Source: SIAJ01 sp963773845
GTDB lineage: Bacteria > Planctomycetota > Planctomycetia > Gemmatales > Gemmataceae
NCBI GenBank assembly: GCA_963773845.1
Contig: CAVZCU010000009.1
Span: forward strand, 186,001 to 250,000
Length of the DNA: 64,000 nt
Reading direction: 5' to 3'
The notes under the pieces are model-generated. The model did not search any database. It saw nothing but the letters and a program-made list of their open reading frames with translations, and was not told where the DNA came from. Shown in pieces: positions 46,541 to 55,719 of this stretch (its first letter is position 1; every line of letters starts with the position of its first letter). The translations under genes were made by a program, and so were the position numbers.

Positions 46541-49537
46541 TCACAGCACGACTTCGGTGGCCGCGGCGTCCGAACTGTCCGCGGGGTCGCGGAAGAACCA
46601 ATCGTCATTGATGCCGCCGTTGAGGTTATCGACCGCTCCGTCCGCGAAGACCGTTGTGCCACGGCGGAGGAAGACATTGCCATTGAGCCGTTCCTTGAAC
46701 GTAGCGTTGTTTTTGCCACTCAGATTTTTTACCCGCTCGTCGTAGGTATGTGTCGAGGTCCATTCGGCTTGCACTTTGGCAAGCGCGTTGTTGCTCCCGT
46801 CGAACGATGTGGTCCCCGCGACGAGAAGGTCGTCGTCCAACTGACCACTCAGTTGATCCTGGTCGCGGCCGCCAATCAACACGTCGCGGCCGTCGTCACC
46901 GAATAATCCGTCCTCGCCGGCTTCACCCAAAAGGATGTCGTTGCCGATCCCGCCGGTCAGGAAATCGCGGCCATTGCCGCCGCGGATGATGTCGTCACCG
47001 GCATCGCCTGCAAGTATGTCATTGCCGTTGTTGCCGTAGACGAGATCATCGTCATCGCCGCCGTTTATCGTGTCGGTGTCGTCATCGCCGTAGAGCGTGT
47101 CGTTTCCGGCGCCGCCGTCGATGGAATCATTGCCGAGGCTGGCAAAGACAACGTCTTCGCCGGCGCCGCCGTCGATCGAATCATCGCCACGCATCGCATA
47201 GACCAGATCATTGCCGCCGCCTCCGCGGACCGTGTCGGGGCCGCCGAGATTACTATTGGCGAAGAGCGGAAAGGCTTTGCCGCTGTCGCCGATGATGCGG
47301 TCGTCGCCATCGCCGCCATCGAGTTCATCGCCCGAAGCCTCGGCGAGCACCGCCTGTCCGCTCGCGTTGTTGCCGCCGACGATTCCGTCGTTGCCGTCGC
47401 CGCCGAAGAGATGGTCGACGTCAAGCCCGCCAAACATATTGTCATTGCCGGCCTGACCATAGAGAGTGTCCGATCCCGTTCCGCCCTCGAGCCAGTCGTC
47501 GCCGCCTTCGTCACCGGACACCAACGCGAAATTGTCGCCGAACAACAAATCGTTGCCGGCCTCTCCATAGAGATAGTCGCGGCTGGAATCGAACTCGGTG
47601 TCGAAGAACGTGCCGCCGATTAGGTAGTCGTTGTCGTTGCCCCCGTGGAGCAAGTCGATGCCGAATCCGCCGATCAGAGTGTCGTTGCCGTCGTCGCCAT
47701 TGAGATGGTCGCCGTCGGCCCCGCCTTGGAGCGAATCGTTGCCGTCGGCCCCGTAGAGGAAGTCGACGCCATCGCCGCCATCGATGGTATCGTTGCCCCA
47801 CAAACCAAACAGGCGGTCGCTGCCGTCCTCGCCGTTCATGTCGTCGTTGCCGAGACCGCCATACATCGTGTCGTTCTCGGTGCCGCCGAGCATCGTATCA
47901 TTGCCGCCGCCGAAAAAGGTGGGGCCGGCGCCAAAAGCGTTGTCGCCAATAACCAGATCCTTGCCCGCCTCGCCATCGAGCAAGTCGCCGTCGTCGGGGA
48001 CGTTCTGCACCTGGCTCGACAGCCGCGAGCCGCCGACGACGAAGTCATTGCCCGTGCCGGCATAGATAGTGTCGACGCCGTTGTTGCCTTCGAGCAGGTC
48101 GTTGCCGAGGTCGCCAAGAATGTAGTCGTCGCCATCGCCTCCCTGGGCATTGTCGTTGCCGGTGCCCGCGGCAATCACGTCGTTGCCGCCGTAGCCGCGG
48201 AGCAAGTCGTTGCCGCTCCCGCCGAACAGGTCGTCGTTGCCGGCCCCCCCGTAGACCGTGTCCTTGCCGTCGTCGCCATCCAAGAGAAGTGAACCACTCG
48301 TTGCCGCAGAGCCGTCGAGGCGATCGTTTCCGGCTTCGCCATAGGCACGAACGGAATCCAGGCCCGAGAACGATCCGCTGAAATGGATCGTGTCATTTCC
48401 GGAACCCGCTTCGGTACGGATGGCTTGCACACTCGTATTCGCATAGAAGCTGACGAAGCCGCCCGCCAACGGATCGAAGGGCGCCGTGCCGGGCACGGGG
48501 ATCGCGATGTCCGCCTTGGCGGTGGTGAACAGGGCATTGCGCGAAGCGTCGAGTGTGTCCTTGCCGGACGTACCGCGAATGAGCACCTGGCCGTTATCGT
48601 GACGCAGTGTGTAGAAGGTGCCGAAGCGCTCGGGTCCGCCCGATGCGAGCGAATACCCATAAACGTCCTGCAGAATGAGCGCTTCGGCATTCGAGACCAG
48701 ATAACGATGGGCGCTGAGCAGACCCGCATTGCCGATGTTCCAATTCCCCTTGAGCACCTGGGACTTGTACAAGACGGAATTTCCGGAGGCAGGCGACGCA
48801 CTATGAGCCGGTTGGCCCTTGTTGCCACCGTCGGCATCGGTCATCAGGTAATCGATGGATGAACCGTCGAATGCCCAGAGCGTGGGCTTGTCGCCGGTCG
48901 CCCCGAGATAGTTTTTATCCAACACCCCCGTGTCGGTGATTTTGACTCCGCCCAGACCCGCGGCGCCGGCGTCGATTGTTTGCCGATATAGAGACCCCGA
49001 TGCACTGGTAATGCCGATGGCGTGCGTCAACTCCGCGAGCGTCAACGTGTAGAAATCGAGTCCTGCCTGGGCGTCCGGATCGCTGGCGGCGCCGGCAAAT
49101 GCATTTTCAATTTGGCCCAGGAATTCACCGGCTTCGTCCGGTGTCGGATCGATGTACCAACCCGAGCCGTGCCCGTCGCTGCCACGACCAAGTAGGATGA
49201 GTCCAGAGATCGGCTTACCCTGCGTGTCCACTGTGATGGCATTGGGTGGCGCTTGCCCGGCGGTGCGGTCGGTGTTGCCGCCGAATCCGTAGTCGGTCAC
49301 GTCCTGGTCGGTCGCCATGCGGATCGTCAGGTCAATCGCGTTGCCGTTGTCGTTGTGGAAATCGGAAATGGTTTGCTCCCAGGCGCTGATGGCGGCCCGC
49401 ACGTCCTCGCGGGCTTCGTCGGCCTGAGCGCCAAAGACTTCGCCAAAATGATCGTTGACACCGTCGTTCACCCAGTTAATGGTGGAGGGTACGTCGCGGG
49501 ATTCCAGAGTTTCGAAGCGAAGAGTATTGCGTCGCAT
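46541..49537 (-). CDS. RTX calcium-binding surface protein with degenerate metzincin-like domain
   Basis: A 998-residue protein. The N-terminus RRNTLRFETLESRDVPSTIN carries the planctomycete LExLExRxVP segment. Residues about 15-220 resemble a matrixin/serralysin-like protease domain, but the zinc motif reads TLAELTHAIGI, lacking the first His of HExxH and the third ligand, so catalysis is unlikely. Residues about 350-900 form over twenty RTX nonapeptide-like units (GGAGNDDLFGGSGNDLLRGY, GGDGDDYILGDLGNDLLEGN) that bind calcium in parallel beta-rolls. The ATG at 49537 is taken; the same frame runs upstream to 50275 only as a shadow antisense to the sigma gene. It is divergent from the second sigma/kinase pair. 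Confidence 0.88.
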   Translation of the reverse strand: MRRNTLRFETLESRDVPSTINWVNDGVNDHFGEVFGAQADEAREDVRAAISAWEQTISDFHNDNGNAIDLTIRMATDQDVTDYGFGGNTDRTAGQAPPNAITVDTQGKPISGLILLGRGSDGHGSGWYIDPTPDEAGEFLGQIENAFAGAASDPDAQAGLDFYTLTLAELTHAIGITSASGSLYRQTIDAGAAGLGGVKITDTGVLDKNYLGATGDKPTLWAFDGSSIDYLMTDADGGNKGQPAHSASPASGNSVLYKSQVLKGNWNIGNAGLLSAHRYLVSNAEALILQDVYGYSLASGGPERFGTFYTLRHDNGQVLIRGTSGKDTLDASRNALFTTAKADIAIPVPGTAPFDPLAGGFVSFYANTSVQAIRTEAGSGNDTIHFSGSFSGLDSVRAYGEAGNDRLDGSAATSGSLLLDGDDGKDTVYGGAGNDDLFGGSGNDLLRGYGGNDVIAAGTGNDNAQGGDGDDYILGDLGNDLLEGNNGVDTIYAGTGNDFVVGGSRLSSQVQNVPDDGDLLDGEAGKDLVIGDNAFGAGPTFFGGGNDTMLGGTENDTMYGGLGNDDMNGEDGSDRLFGLWGNDTIDGGDGVDFLYGADGNDSLQGGADGDHLNGDDGNDTLIGGFGIDLLHGGNDNDYLIGGTFFDTEFDSSRDYLYGEAGNDLLFGDNFALVSGDEGGDDWLEGGTGSDTLYGQAGNDNMFGGLDVDHLFGGDGNDGIVGGNNASGQAVLAEASGDELDGGDGDDRIIGDSGKAFPLFANSNLGGPDTVRGGGGNDLVYAMRGDDSIDGGAGEDVVFASLGNDSIDGGAGNDTLYGDDDTDTINGGDDDDLVYGNNGNDILAGDAGDDIIRGGNGRDFLTGGIGNDILLGEAGEDGLFGDDGRDVLIGGRDQDQLSGQLDDDLLVAGTTSFDGSNNALAKVQAEWTSTHTYDERVKNLSGKNNATFKERLNGNVFLRRGTTVFADGAVDNLNGGINDDWFFRDPADSSDAAATEVVL

Positions 49538-49733
49538 GATCGACCTCTCGAAAAGGGACCGAGTAAATGTCGAAAGGGGACTCGCCAACGCGAGGCTGGA
49601 TGCGACAAAAATCTTGAGATTTCTTTTCAAACGCGGAATTCGCCCGAATTCTGGCAAACTCACCAACAGTCGGTTGCAGGCTCCTTGCGCCCCGAAATCG
49701 CATATGCTGGAAAGCAGTCTTTGAGGGCCGATC

Positions 49734-50315
49734 ATGACCGAGGGGTCGATCACCCGGTGGATCGGGGCACTGAAGGCCGGCAACCCGGCGGCCGCGCAGC
49801 CACTTTGGGAGGCGTACTTTCGTCGATTGGTCGGACTGGCTCGCGAGCGCTTGCAAGGGGCTTCGCGACGCATGGCCGATGAAGAGGATGTTGCCCTCAG
49901 CACGTTCGACAGCGTCTGTGCCGGCGCTGCTCGTGGCCGGTTTCCCCAACTCTCGGATCGGCAAAACCTTTGGCCTTTATTGGTCGCCATCACGCGCAAC
50001 AAGTGTGCCGACCTGGTCCGTTTAGAAACGCGAGTCAAGCGCGGCGGCAATGCGTCGATGGAAGCGATCGATCCGGACGAATTATTCGCACGTGAACCGT
50101 CGCCGGAGTTTGCTGCCCAGGTCGCTGACGAATTGAACCATCGGCTGGCCGAACTCGATGCGGCGGGCGATCCGGATCTGCGTGCGATCACGCTGGCGAA
50201 ACTGGATGGGGCATCGACTTCGGAGATCGCCGCCCAGCTCGGTTGCACACGGCGAACGGTGGAGCGGAAGCTCACCTTGATTGCCCGAACCTGGGCAGAG
50301 GGAGATTACGCGTGA
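49734..50315 (+). CDS. ECF-type RNA polymerase sigma factor
   Basis: A 193-residue sigma factor. The sigma-2 region includes SRRMADEEDVALSTFDSVC and NLWPLLVAITRNKCADLVR. The sigma-4 region has DPDLRAITLAKLDGASTSEI and AAQLGCTRRTVERKLTLIA (helix-turn-helix). It fits planctomycete ECF groups linked to Ser/Thr kinases rather than anti-sigma factors; no anti-sigma gene is adjacent. The last bases overlap the GTG start of the kinase-FGE gene (GTGA), so stoichiometric coupled expression is expected. It is divergent from the RTX surface protein with 196 bases between starts. The frame is intact. Confidence 0.9.
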   Translation: MTEGSITRWIGALKAGNPAAAQPLWEAYFRRLVGLARERLQGASRRMADEEDVALSTFDSVCAGAARGRFPQLSDRQNLWPLLVAITRNKCADLVRLETRVKRGGNASMEAIDPDELFAREPSPEFAAQVADELNHRLAELDAAGDPDLRAITLAKLDGASTSEIAAQLGCTRRTVERKLTLIARTWAEGDYA

Positions 50316-52237
50316 GCGACGACACCCCGTTTGCCGACCTTCCCCTCCCGCTGCTCCGCATTGTCAATGACCGCTGCACCAACTACGAGGAGGATCGCAA
50401 GGCCGGACGCGTGCAACCGATCGACAATTATTTATGCGATTTGCCGGATGATCAGCGGACCGCGGTGCGTGCGGAATTGCTCGCGCTCCAGCGTGAACAT
50501 GAAAGACTTCCGCCCGCGCTGGGCGACTACGAGTTGCTGGAAGTGCTTGGGCAGGGCGGCATGGCGACGGTTTACCTCGCCCGGCATCGGCAAATGGGGC
50601 GGGCGGTCGCGGTGAAGGTGTTGCGGCCAGAATTGGCGGCGGATGCGGCGGCCCAATCGCGCTTTCGCCGCGAGATGCGTGCGGCCGCCGCGGTCACGCA
50701 CTCGAATGTCGTCCTCGCGCTCGATGCGGGCGAAGCCGACGGCCGACTTTTTCTGGTGAGCGAATTCGTTGATGGCGAGGACCTGCGGGCACTCGTCCGG
50801 CGAAGCGGTCCCGTTTCCCCGTCCCGAGCTGTGTCCTACACCGTCCAGGCGGCGCGCGGCCTGGCCCACGCCCATTCTCACGGCCTCATTCATCGGGACG
50901 TGAAGCCCGCCAACTTGATCCTCGGTCGTGACGGCGTCGTCCGTGTACTCGATCTCGGTCTGGCGCGATTTCCGAGAGATGAGTCGAGCGATCGCACACT
51001 TCCCGGCGTCGTTCTCGGTACGCCCGCTTACGTTGCGCCCGAACAAGTCACATCTGCACAGACCGTCGACCCACGAGCCGATGTCTATGCTCTCGGAGGA
51101 GTTCTGCATTTTCTGCTCACGGGCCGGCCATATCGCGAAGGCCTGCCCGATGGCAAGCCGCTGCCCCTGTCGGTGCCAAACGTTCCCCGGCGTCTGACCC
51201 GGGTGCTTTCGCAGATGCTTGCCGACGATCCGGCACGGCGGCCGGGCATGGCCGACGTGGAACGACTCCTGAATCGGGCCATTCGGCCGCGGATCGCACG
51301 ATGGGTTGTTGCCGGCTGTGCCGCGGTCCTGATCGGCGCCCTTGCCATCGCCTATTGGCCCAAATCGGATCCGCCAGGACCGGTCATCCCTCCGGTATCG
51401 AAGCCGCCGACTGCCACGATTGTGGATCTCGCGAAAATTGAGCCCGCTGCTTATCGGGATCGATGGGCACATCGACTCGATTTGCCAGTCGAGGTGGCCG
51501 GCGAGTTCGGCATTTTGCTCATGCTCATTCCACCCGGCTTCCTCGATGTGCGCGATTTCGATGGCGAGCGCGAGGTGATCCGGCATCTTCAACTCGATGG
51601 TCCGATCTACCTGGCCCAAACGGAACTGACGGTCGGGCAGATGCGATCCATCGTTGCCAATTCGGCATTCGTGTCGCGCGTCGAACGGATGGCCAAGATG
51701 GGCGAACCGACCGGCTATATTGTTCGCGACGGAGAGTGGGTTGTGGGTGAAGGCGCTCGCTGGGACGCGGCCGGCCGCGACCATCCGCTTTCCGACGACT
51801 TTCCGGCGATCAATCTAACGTGGGATGATGGCAACGAACTGTGCCGACTATTGAGCGATCGTTCGGCGAACGGATGGAACTATCGACTGCCGACCGTAGC
51901 GGAGTGGGAGTATGCCTGCCGGGCGGGTCATACGACCAGGTTTTATTCCGGCGACGACGAGGACGGCCTGTTCTCGTACGCGATATATGGGACCAATTTC
52001 CCCTCACGGGTTAAGGGCCGGCGCCGCCCGAACGCCTGGGGCCTGTGGGATATGTCGGGCAATTTGCTCGAATGGTGTGCCGATGCGGCGCCAGGAAGCG
52101 ACGATCGCGTGCTCTGCGGCGGCAAGTTCAACGACCCGGCTTCGGTGGTTAACTGCGGCGCACGTATGACTGAACACAGGCATTCGCCGCTGGGCGGCAT
52201 CCGATTGGTTGCAGAGCGGAGGCGAAAGGATCGCTAA
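50312..52237 (+). CDS. Membrane Ser/Thr kinase fused to FGE-sulfatase (SUMF1-like) domain, DLG variant
   Basis: A 641-residue protein beginning at GTG 50312. Kinase domain: LEVLGQGGMATVYLARH, AVAVKVLRPELAA, IHRDVKPANLIL (intact HRD) and LDLGLARFPRD, where DFG is replaced by DLG. GTPAYVAPEQVTSAQ follows. A transmembrane helix (WVVAGCAAVLIGALAIAYW) separates an external FGE-like domain: LLMLIPPGFLDVRDFD, IYLAQTELTVGQMRSIVANS, WNYRLPTVAEWEYACRAGHT, NAWGLWDMSGNLLEWCADAA and LCGGKFNDPASVVNCGARMT. The catalytic cysteine spacing of true FGE is not kept. A second example of the sigma-kinase-FGE arrangement; DLG kinases can be active. Confidence 0.88.
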   Translation: MSDDTPFADLPLPLLRIVNDRCTNYEEDRKAGRVQPIDNYLCDLPDDQRTAVRAELLALQREHERLPPALGDYELLEVLGQGGMATVYLARHRQMGRAVAVKVLRPELAADAAAQSRFRREMRAAAAVTHSNVVLALDAGEADGRLFLVSEFVDGEDLRALVRRSGPVSPSRAVSYTVQAARGLAHAHSHGLIHRDVKPANLILGRDGVVRVLDLGLARFPRDESSDRTLPGVVLGTPAYVAPEQVTSAQTVDPRADVYALGGVLHFLLTGRPYREGLPDGKPLPLSVPNVPRRLTRVLSQMLADDPARRPGMADVERLLNRAIRPRIARWVVAGCAAVLIGALAIAYWPKSDPPGPVIPPVSKPPTATIVDLAKIEPAAYRDRWAHRLDLPVEVAGEFGILLMLIPPGFLDVRDFDGEREVIRHLQLDGPIYLAQTELTVGQMRSIVANSAFVSRVERMAKMGEPTGYIVRDGEWVVGEGARWDAAGRDHPLSDDFPAINLTWDDGNELCRLLSDRSANGWNYRLPTVAEWEYACRAGHTTRFYSGDDEDGLFSYAIYGTNFPSRVKGRRRPNAWGLWDMSGNLLEWCADAAPGSDDRVLCGGKFNDPASVVNCGARMTEHRHSPLGGIRLVAERRRKDR

Positions 52238-52437
52238 CACCAGGGCGGCGAGGGCGCCGGAAGTCGCCAGAATCCAGCATGCTCGGTGTTGCCGAATTCC
52301 CGACGTAGGGCTGAATTCTCTCGAATTCGCTTCCAAGCGACCGGGTCGACAATCACCGGATGACCGAAACAATCGTCGAGGCGATTCGGTATAACAACAG
52401 CCACTTGTGCGAAATCCCCTCTTGCGGGTACTTCCAT
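52234..52437 (-). CDS. Possible small antisense protein at the redoxin promoter
   Basis: A 67-codon frame from ATG 52437 reads VPARGDFAQVAVVIPNRLDD, then HPVIVDPVAWKRIRENSALR and ends PSPPWC. The composition is protein-like, yet the start codon overlaps the start of the downstream redoxin/monooxygenase gene on the other strand, and codon third positions are less GC-rich than in neighbours. It may be a decayed gene or a chance frame. Low confidence. Confidence 0.3.
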   Translation of the reverse strand: MEVPARGDFAQVAVVIPNRLDDCFGHPVIVDPVAWKRIRENSALRREFGNTEHAGFWRLPAPSPPWC

Positions 52438-54441
52438 GACGCTCCGAAAGTGCATGTATCTCTCGATCGCCTACGGTTTATTGGCGATCAATTCGGCTTC
52501 CACGGGCGGCGAGCCCGTCAAAGCGGCGGCCATCGGCGACAAGGTGGCCAACAGCGATTCGCTCCGCGACCTCCGCGGCGGCAAGCGCTTGCTCCACGGC
52601 TTCGCTGGGAACAAGGCCGTCGTGCTCGCTTTCCTTGGCGCCGATTGCCCGGTGTCCAACTTATATGTGCCGACGCTCGTCGAACTGGAAAAGAAATATC
52701 GGGACAAGAAGGTGCAATTCCTCGCGATCTATCCGAACGAATCGGAGAATTTCGACCAGGTGGCCGGCCACGCCCGCGACCGCGAGATTCCGTTTCTGGT
52801 GCTGAAAGATTTTGGCCAGCGACTTGCGGATCTCGTCGGCGTGGAGCGCGTGCCGAGCGTTGCCGTGCTCGATGGCGACTTCGTTCTGCGCTATCGGGGC
52901 CGCATCAGCGATCAATACGTCGCCGGGGTCCGCAAGGCGAAGCCGACTCGTATCGACCTCGGCGAAGCGATCGACGAAGTGCTGGCCGGCAAAAAGGTCA
53001 CCATTGCCGAGACCGAGGCCGACGGCTGCATCATCGACAAGCGAACGGAGTCGACGCTCAAGACGAAGGTGACTTTTGCCAAGGACATTGCCCCGATCTT
53101 GCAAGCGAAGTGCCAGACCTGTCACCGTCCGGAAGCGAGCGCCCCGTTCACGCTCATGAACTATCAGGATGCGGTCAAGCATGCCGCGATGATCCGTGAG
53201 GTCACATCGCAGCGACGCATGCCGCCCTGGCACGCCGATCCGCGGTGGGGTCACTTCTCGAACGATCGCCGGCTGTCACAGGAGGAAATCGACCTGCTCG
53301 CCGCCTGGGTCGCGCAGGGCAAGCCAAAGGGGAACGATAAGGACCTGCCCAAGCCAGTCCAGTGGGTCAAAGGTTGGGTCCACGGCAAGCCCGACTTGAT
53401 CTTGAGCATGCCGGAAGAATTCGAAGTGCCGGCCGATGGCGTACTGCCGTACAAGAACTGGATCATCGACCCGAAATTCACGGAAGACAAGTGGGTGAGA
53501 ATTTCCGAGGCCCAGCCGCAAAATCCATCGGTGATTCATCATCTCGTCGTTTACATCCAGGATAATGGCTCGAACAATCCGGTCGGCAAGGATGGGAACC
53601 TGCGAATTCTGGTCGGCTGGGCGCCCGGCGATCTCGGGTACGTCGCGCCGCCCGATACGGCGATGCGCGTTCCGAAAGGCTCCAAGCTCCGTATCGAAAT
53701 GCACTACACGCCGAACGGCACCAAGGTGAAGGATCGCTCGTCGATCGGCCTGACGTTTGCCGACAAGCCGCCGAAGTTTGAATTGATGTTGAACGAGCTG
53801 GCCAACCTGGGATTTGAGATTCCCCCGCAGGATCCGAATTTCCGGGCCGATGCGACGTTCCGCTTTCGGGCCGATGCCCGCATTATCAGCTTCACGCCGC
53901 ACATGCACTGGCGCGGCAAGGACTACTTCTACGAGGCGATTTATCCGGATGGAAAAAGGGAGACGCTGCTCTCCGTGCCACGCTACGACTTCAATTGGCA
54001 GAACGTGTACCGATTCAAGGAACCGCTCAAGATGCCCAAGGGGACGCGCATCCACGCGATCGCGCATTGGGACAACTCGGCGAATAACCCGTACAACCCG
54101 GACCCCTCGAAGCGAGTACGTTTCGGCCTGCAAACTTGGGACGAGATGATGGTCGGCTTCCTGGCCTACGTCTGGGAAAACCCGGACACCGCGGCCGAGT
54201 TGGCCAAGCACCCGCCGAGCATGGCCGACCAATTCTTCGACCGCCTCGACTCGAACGGCGACGACTTCATCACGCCCGATGAGATCCCTGCCCAATTGAA
54301 GCCCTTCCTCTTGGCGAGCCCGGTCAAAGTGCCAGACAAAATCAGCCGGGAGGAATTCAAGAAGCTGGTCGAAGGCTTCATGGCGCAAGACGGCCGAAGA
54401 AGAAGACGGAGCCGAAGAATGACGGAGGGAAGAAACAGTAG
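52436..54441 (+). CDS. Secreted redoxin / cytochrome / copper type II monooxygenase-like / EF-hand fusion, frameshift near 54395
   Basis: About 668 residues. A leader (LSIAYGLLAINSAST) precedes a peroxiredoxin-like domain with VVLAFLGADCPVSNLYVPTL (a single Cys at the redox position), then a cytochrome-like segment (ILQAKCQTCHRPEASAPF, heme-binding CQTCH) with RRMPPWHADPRWG. The copper type II ascorbate-dependent monooxygenase-like core follows, carrying the paired IHHLVVYIQ, MHYTPNG and FTPHMHWRGKD histidine motifs and AIAHWDNSANNPYNPDPS. An EF-hand-like loop (LDSNGDDFITPDE) ends the folded part. As read, the tail wanders to 54685; a shift near 54395 gives PKKKTEPKNDGGKKQ and a stop at 54441. 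Probably an exported oxidoreductase; substrate unknown. Confidence 0.85.
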
Positions 54442-54579
54442 GCCCCAAACGGCGCAAGCCGGAGCAGTGATTTGGTTGGCTCGCCCAGAAGAATCTGAAT
54501 CAATAAAGCGAACTGCGTTGATAACTAGAGTCGGCCATCAACGCACGAGACGACGAACGCTGAACGACCGGCGAAGTTG

Positions 54580-55092
54580 TTACATCGATCTGGCAGCCAC
54601 TCCACGAATGATGTCGAGTCGATTGGGCGGTGCATTCGGAGAAAAGAAATCGGGAATGGTGGCTGGCGTCCGTCGGGGTCGCTGAAGGAATTCGACCGAC
54701 CACTCTGCAATCCGCTCTTCGACGACATGCACGAAATTCCCGGGCTGAGTCTCGTTAATATATTCGCGTTGCAAGATTAATGCGAGTGGCTGCTCAGCCC
54801 CTGGCGTATTGAGAGAATACTCAAGGGCCTCGGAATAAGTGGCGAAGGCGTAGAAGTAATCGTTCCCGTCACGAACGTCAGGCGCTCTGCGCTCCGGATG
54901 GCACCAGACTCGATACTCCAAAACCTCGTCCCATACATACCCGCCACCGGTTCCCGCCGCGGCCGGATAGGTCCCAACTTTAGACGGATCGATTGCATTT
55001 GGATACTTGGGCACGGTGCGTCCTAATTCTCCCGGCGCAAAGGAAATCTTCCGGAGTGCTCCGCGGAGTGAGTTGCAAGCAACGACGTGCAC
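54580..55092 (-). CDS. Conserved uncharacterised protein with YVWDEVLEYRVWCHPE motif
   Basis: A 170-residue cytoplasmic protein starting at GTG 55092. The central motif GGGYVWDEVLEYRVWCHPER, then DYFYAFATYSEALEYSLNTP and LALILQREYINE, resemble an uncharacterised domain sometimes fused or adjacent to GCN5-type acetyltransferases. C-terminus ERIAEWSVEFLQRPRRTPAT. I recognise the motif but not a function. It follows the 55177 gene by 84 bases on the same strand and is convergent with the monooxygenase gene. Such small pairs can be immunity or modification proteins, but nothing here shows this. Confidence 0.6.
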   Translation of the reverse strand: MHVVACNSLRGALRKISFAPGELGRTVPKYPNAIDPSKVGTYPAAAGTGGGYVWDEVLEYRVWCHPERRAPDVRDGNDYFYAFATYSEALEYSLNTPGAEQPLALILQREYINETQPGNFVHVVEERIAEWSVEFLQRPRRTPATIPDFFSPNAPPNRLDIIRGVAARSM

Positions 55093-55176
55093 CGATCAAT
55101 GGGATGCACCGAGGCTCGCTGCTTCTATTCGTATCGGATGGGACATCGACCAGTTCTATGCCAAACCGCGTCGCGC

Positions 55177-55623
55177 TCACCCATCGAAATACGCGTCGTA
55201 TCGATTCATCTGCTCGTCGAATCGAAGCACGAGATCCAAGTACGGGTGGAATCTCCATTCTCGACAATATGACTCATATTCCCCTTCGGGTTCGAGTTTC
55301 GCGTTCGACAACACAACGAGGCCGGCGACCTCGTCGTCTGACATTGCATGAATTGGCGATTCCCGACCTTCCCAATACTGTCGGATCAGATTAACACCGG
55401 TTCTGATCGCATGCCCAACCCGCGCGTCGAAAAACTTCACGCGCCGCGCAATCTGTTGTTTTTCGGCCTCAGTGTAACAGGTCCCATTCTCCTTTGGAAA
55501 AATAATGTAATTCACATTTGTTCCATTCAACAAGCGATTGACAGTGTAATGTGCCATGTGACCTGACGCATAGTATTCGGCTTCGAAGTCGCCGATCCCT
55601 GGGATCGAAATCCGAGTTTCCAT
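55177..55623 (-). CDS. Uncharacterised 148-residue protein
   Basis: Starts METRISIPGIGDFEAEYYAS and continues with TNVNYIIFPKENGTCYTEAE, RVKFFDARVGHAIRTGVNLI and AMSDDEVAGLVVLSNAKLEP, ending CREWRFHPYLDLVLRFDEQM. No signal peptide or membrane segment. The layout, a strand-rich start and a middle helix followed by an acidic E-x-E-x-Y end, recalls small DUF6985-like immunity-type proteins, but I cannot assign it. The ATG at 55623 is preferred to one further upstream because it begins the beta-strand pattern. Lower GC at third positions than neighbours hints at horizontal transfer together with the 54580 gene. Confidence 0.5.
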   Translation of the reverse strand: METRISIPGIGDFEAEYYASGHMAHYTVNRLLNGTNVNYIIFPKENGTCYTEAEKQQIARRVKFFDARVGHAIRTGVNLIRQYWEGRESPIHAMSDDEVAGLVVLSNAKLEPEGEYESYCREWRFHPYLDLVLRFDEQMNRYDAYFDG

Positions 55624-55671
55624 GAGCAACCTCCTCCACCCACTTTCGCAGCGCATTAGACCTCGCTTGCT

Positions 55672-55703
55672 GGTCGCTCCCCGGCCAGAGGCTGGCCGCG
55701 ACC
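55672..55703. other. GC-rich hairpin upstream of the uncharacterised pair
   Basis: GGTCGC...GGCCAG pairs with CTGGCC GCGACC around 55672-55703, with a short internal bulge (TCCCC) and an AGG loop. It lies between divergently or tandemly placed genes with no T-run following on the minus strand. It could be a processed-RNA hairpin or a REP-like unit. Confidence 0.4.
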
Positions 55704-55719
55704 CAACTCGAAGACGCAG

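Noticed and set aside
49538..50275. N-terminal extension of the RTX frame
   Set aside because: It overlaps the sigma gene antisense and is serine/arginine-rich nonsense; the LESRDVPS-containing start at 49537 is the natural one.
31284..52237. Active formylglycine-generating enzymes in the kinase C-termini
   Set aside because: The two catalytic cysteines at their usual spacing are not both present in either protein, so only the fold is claimed.
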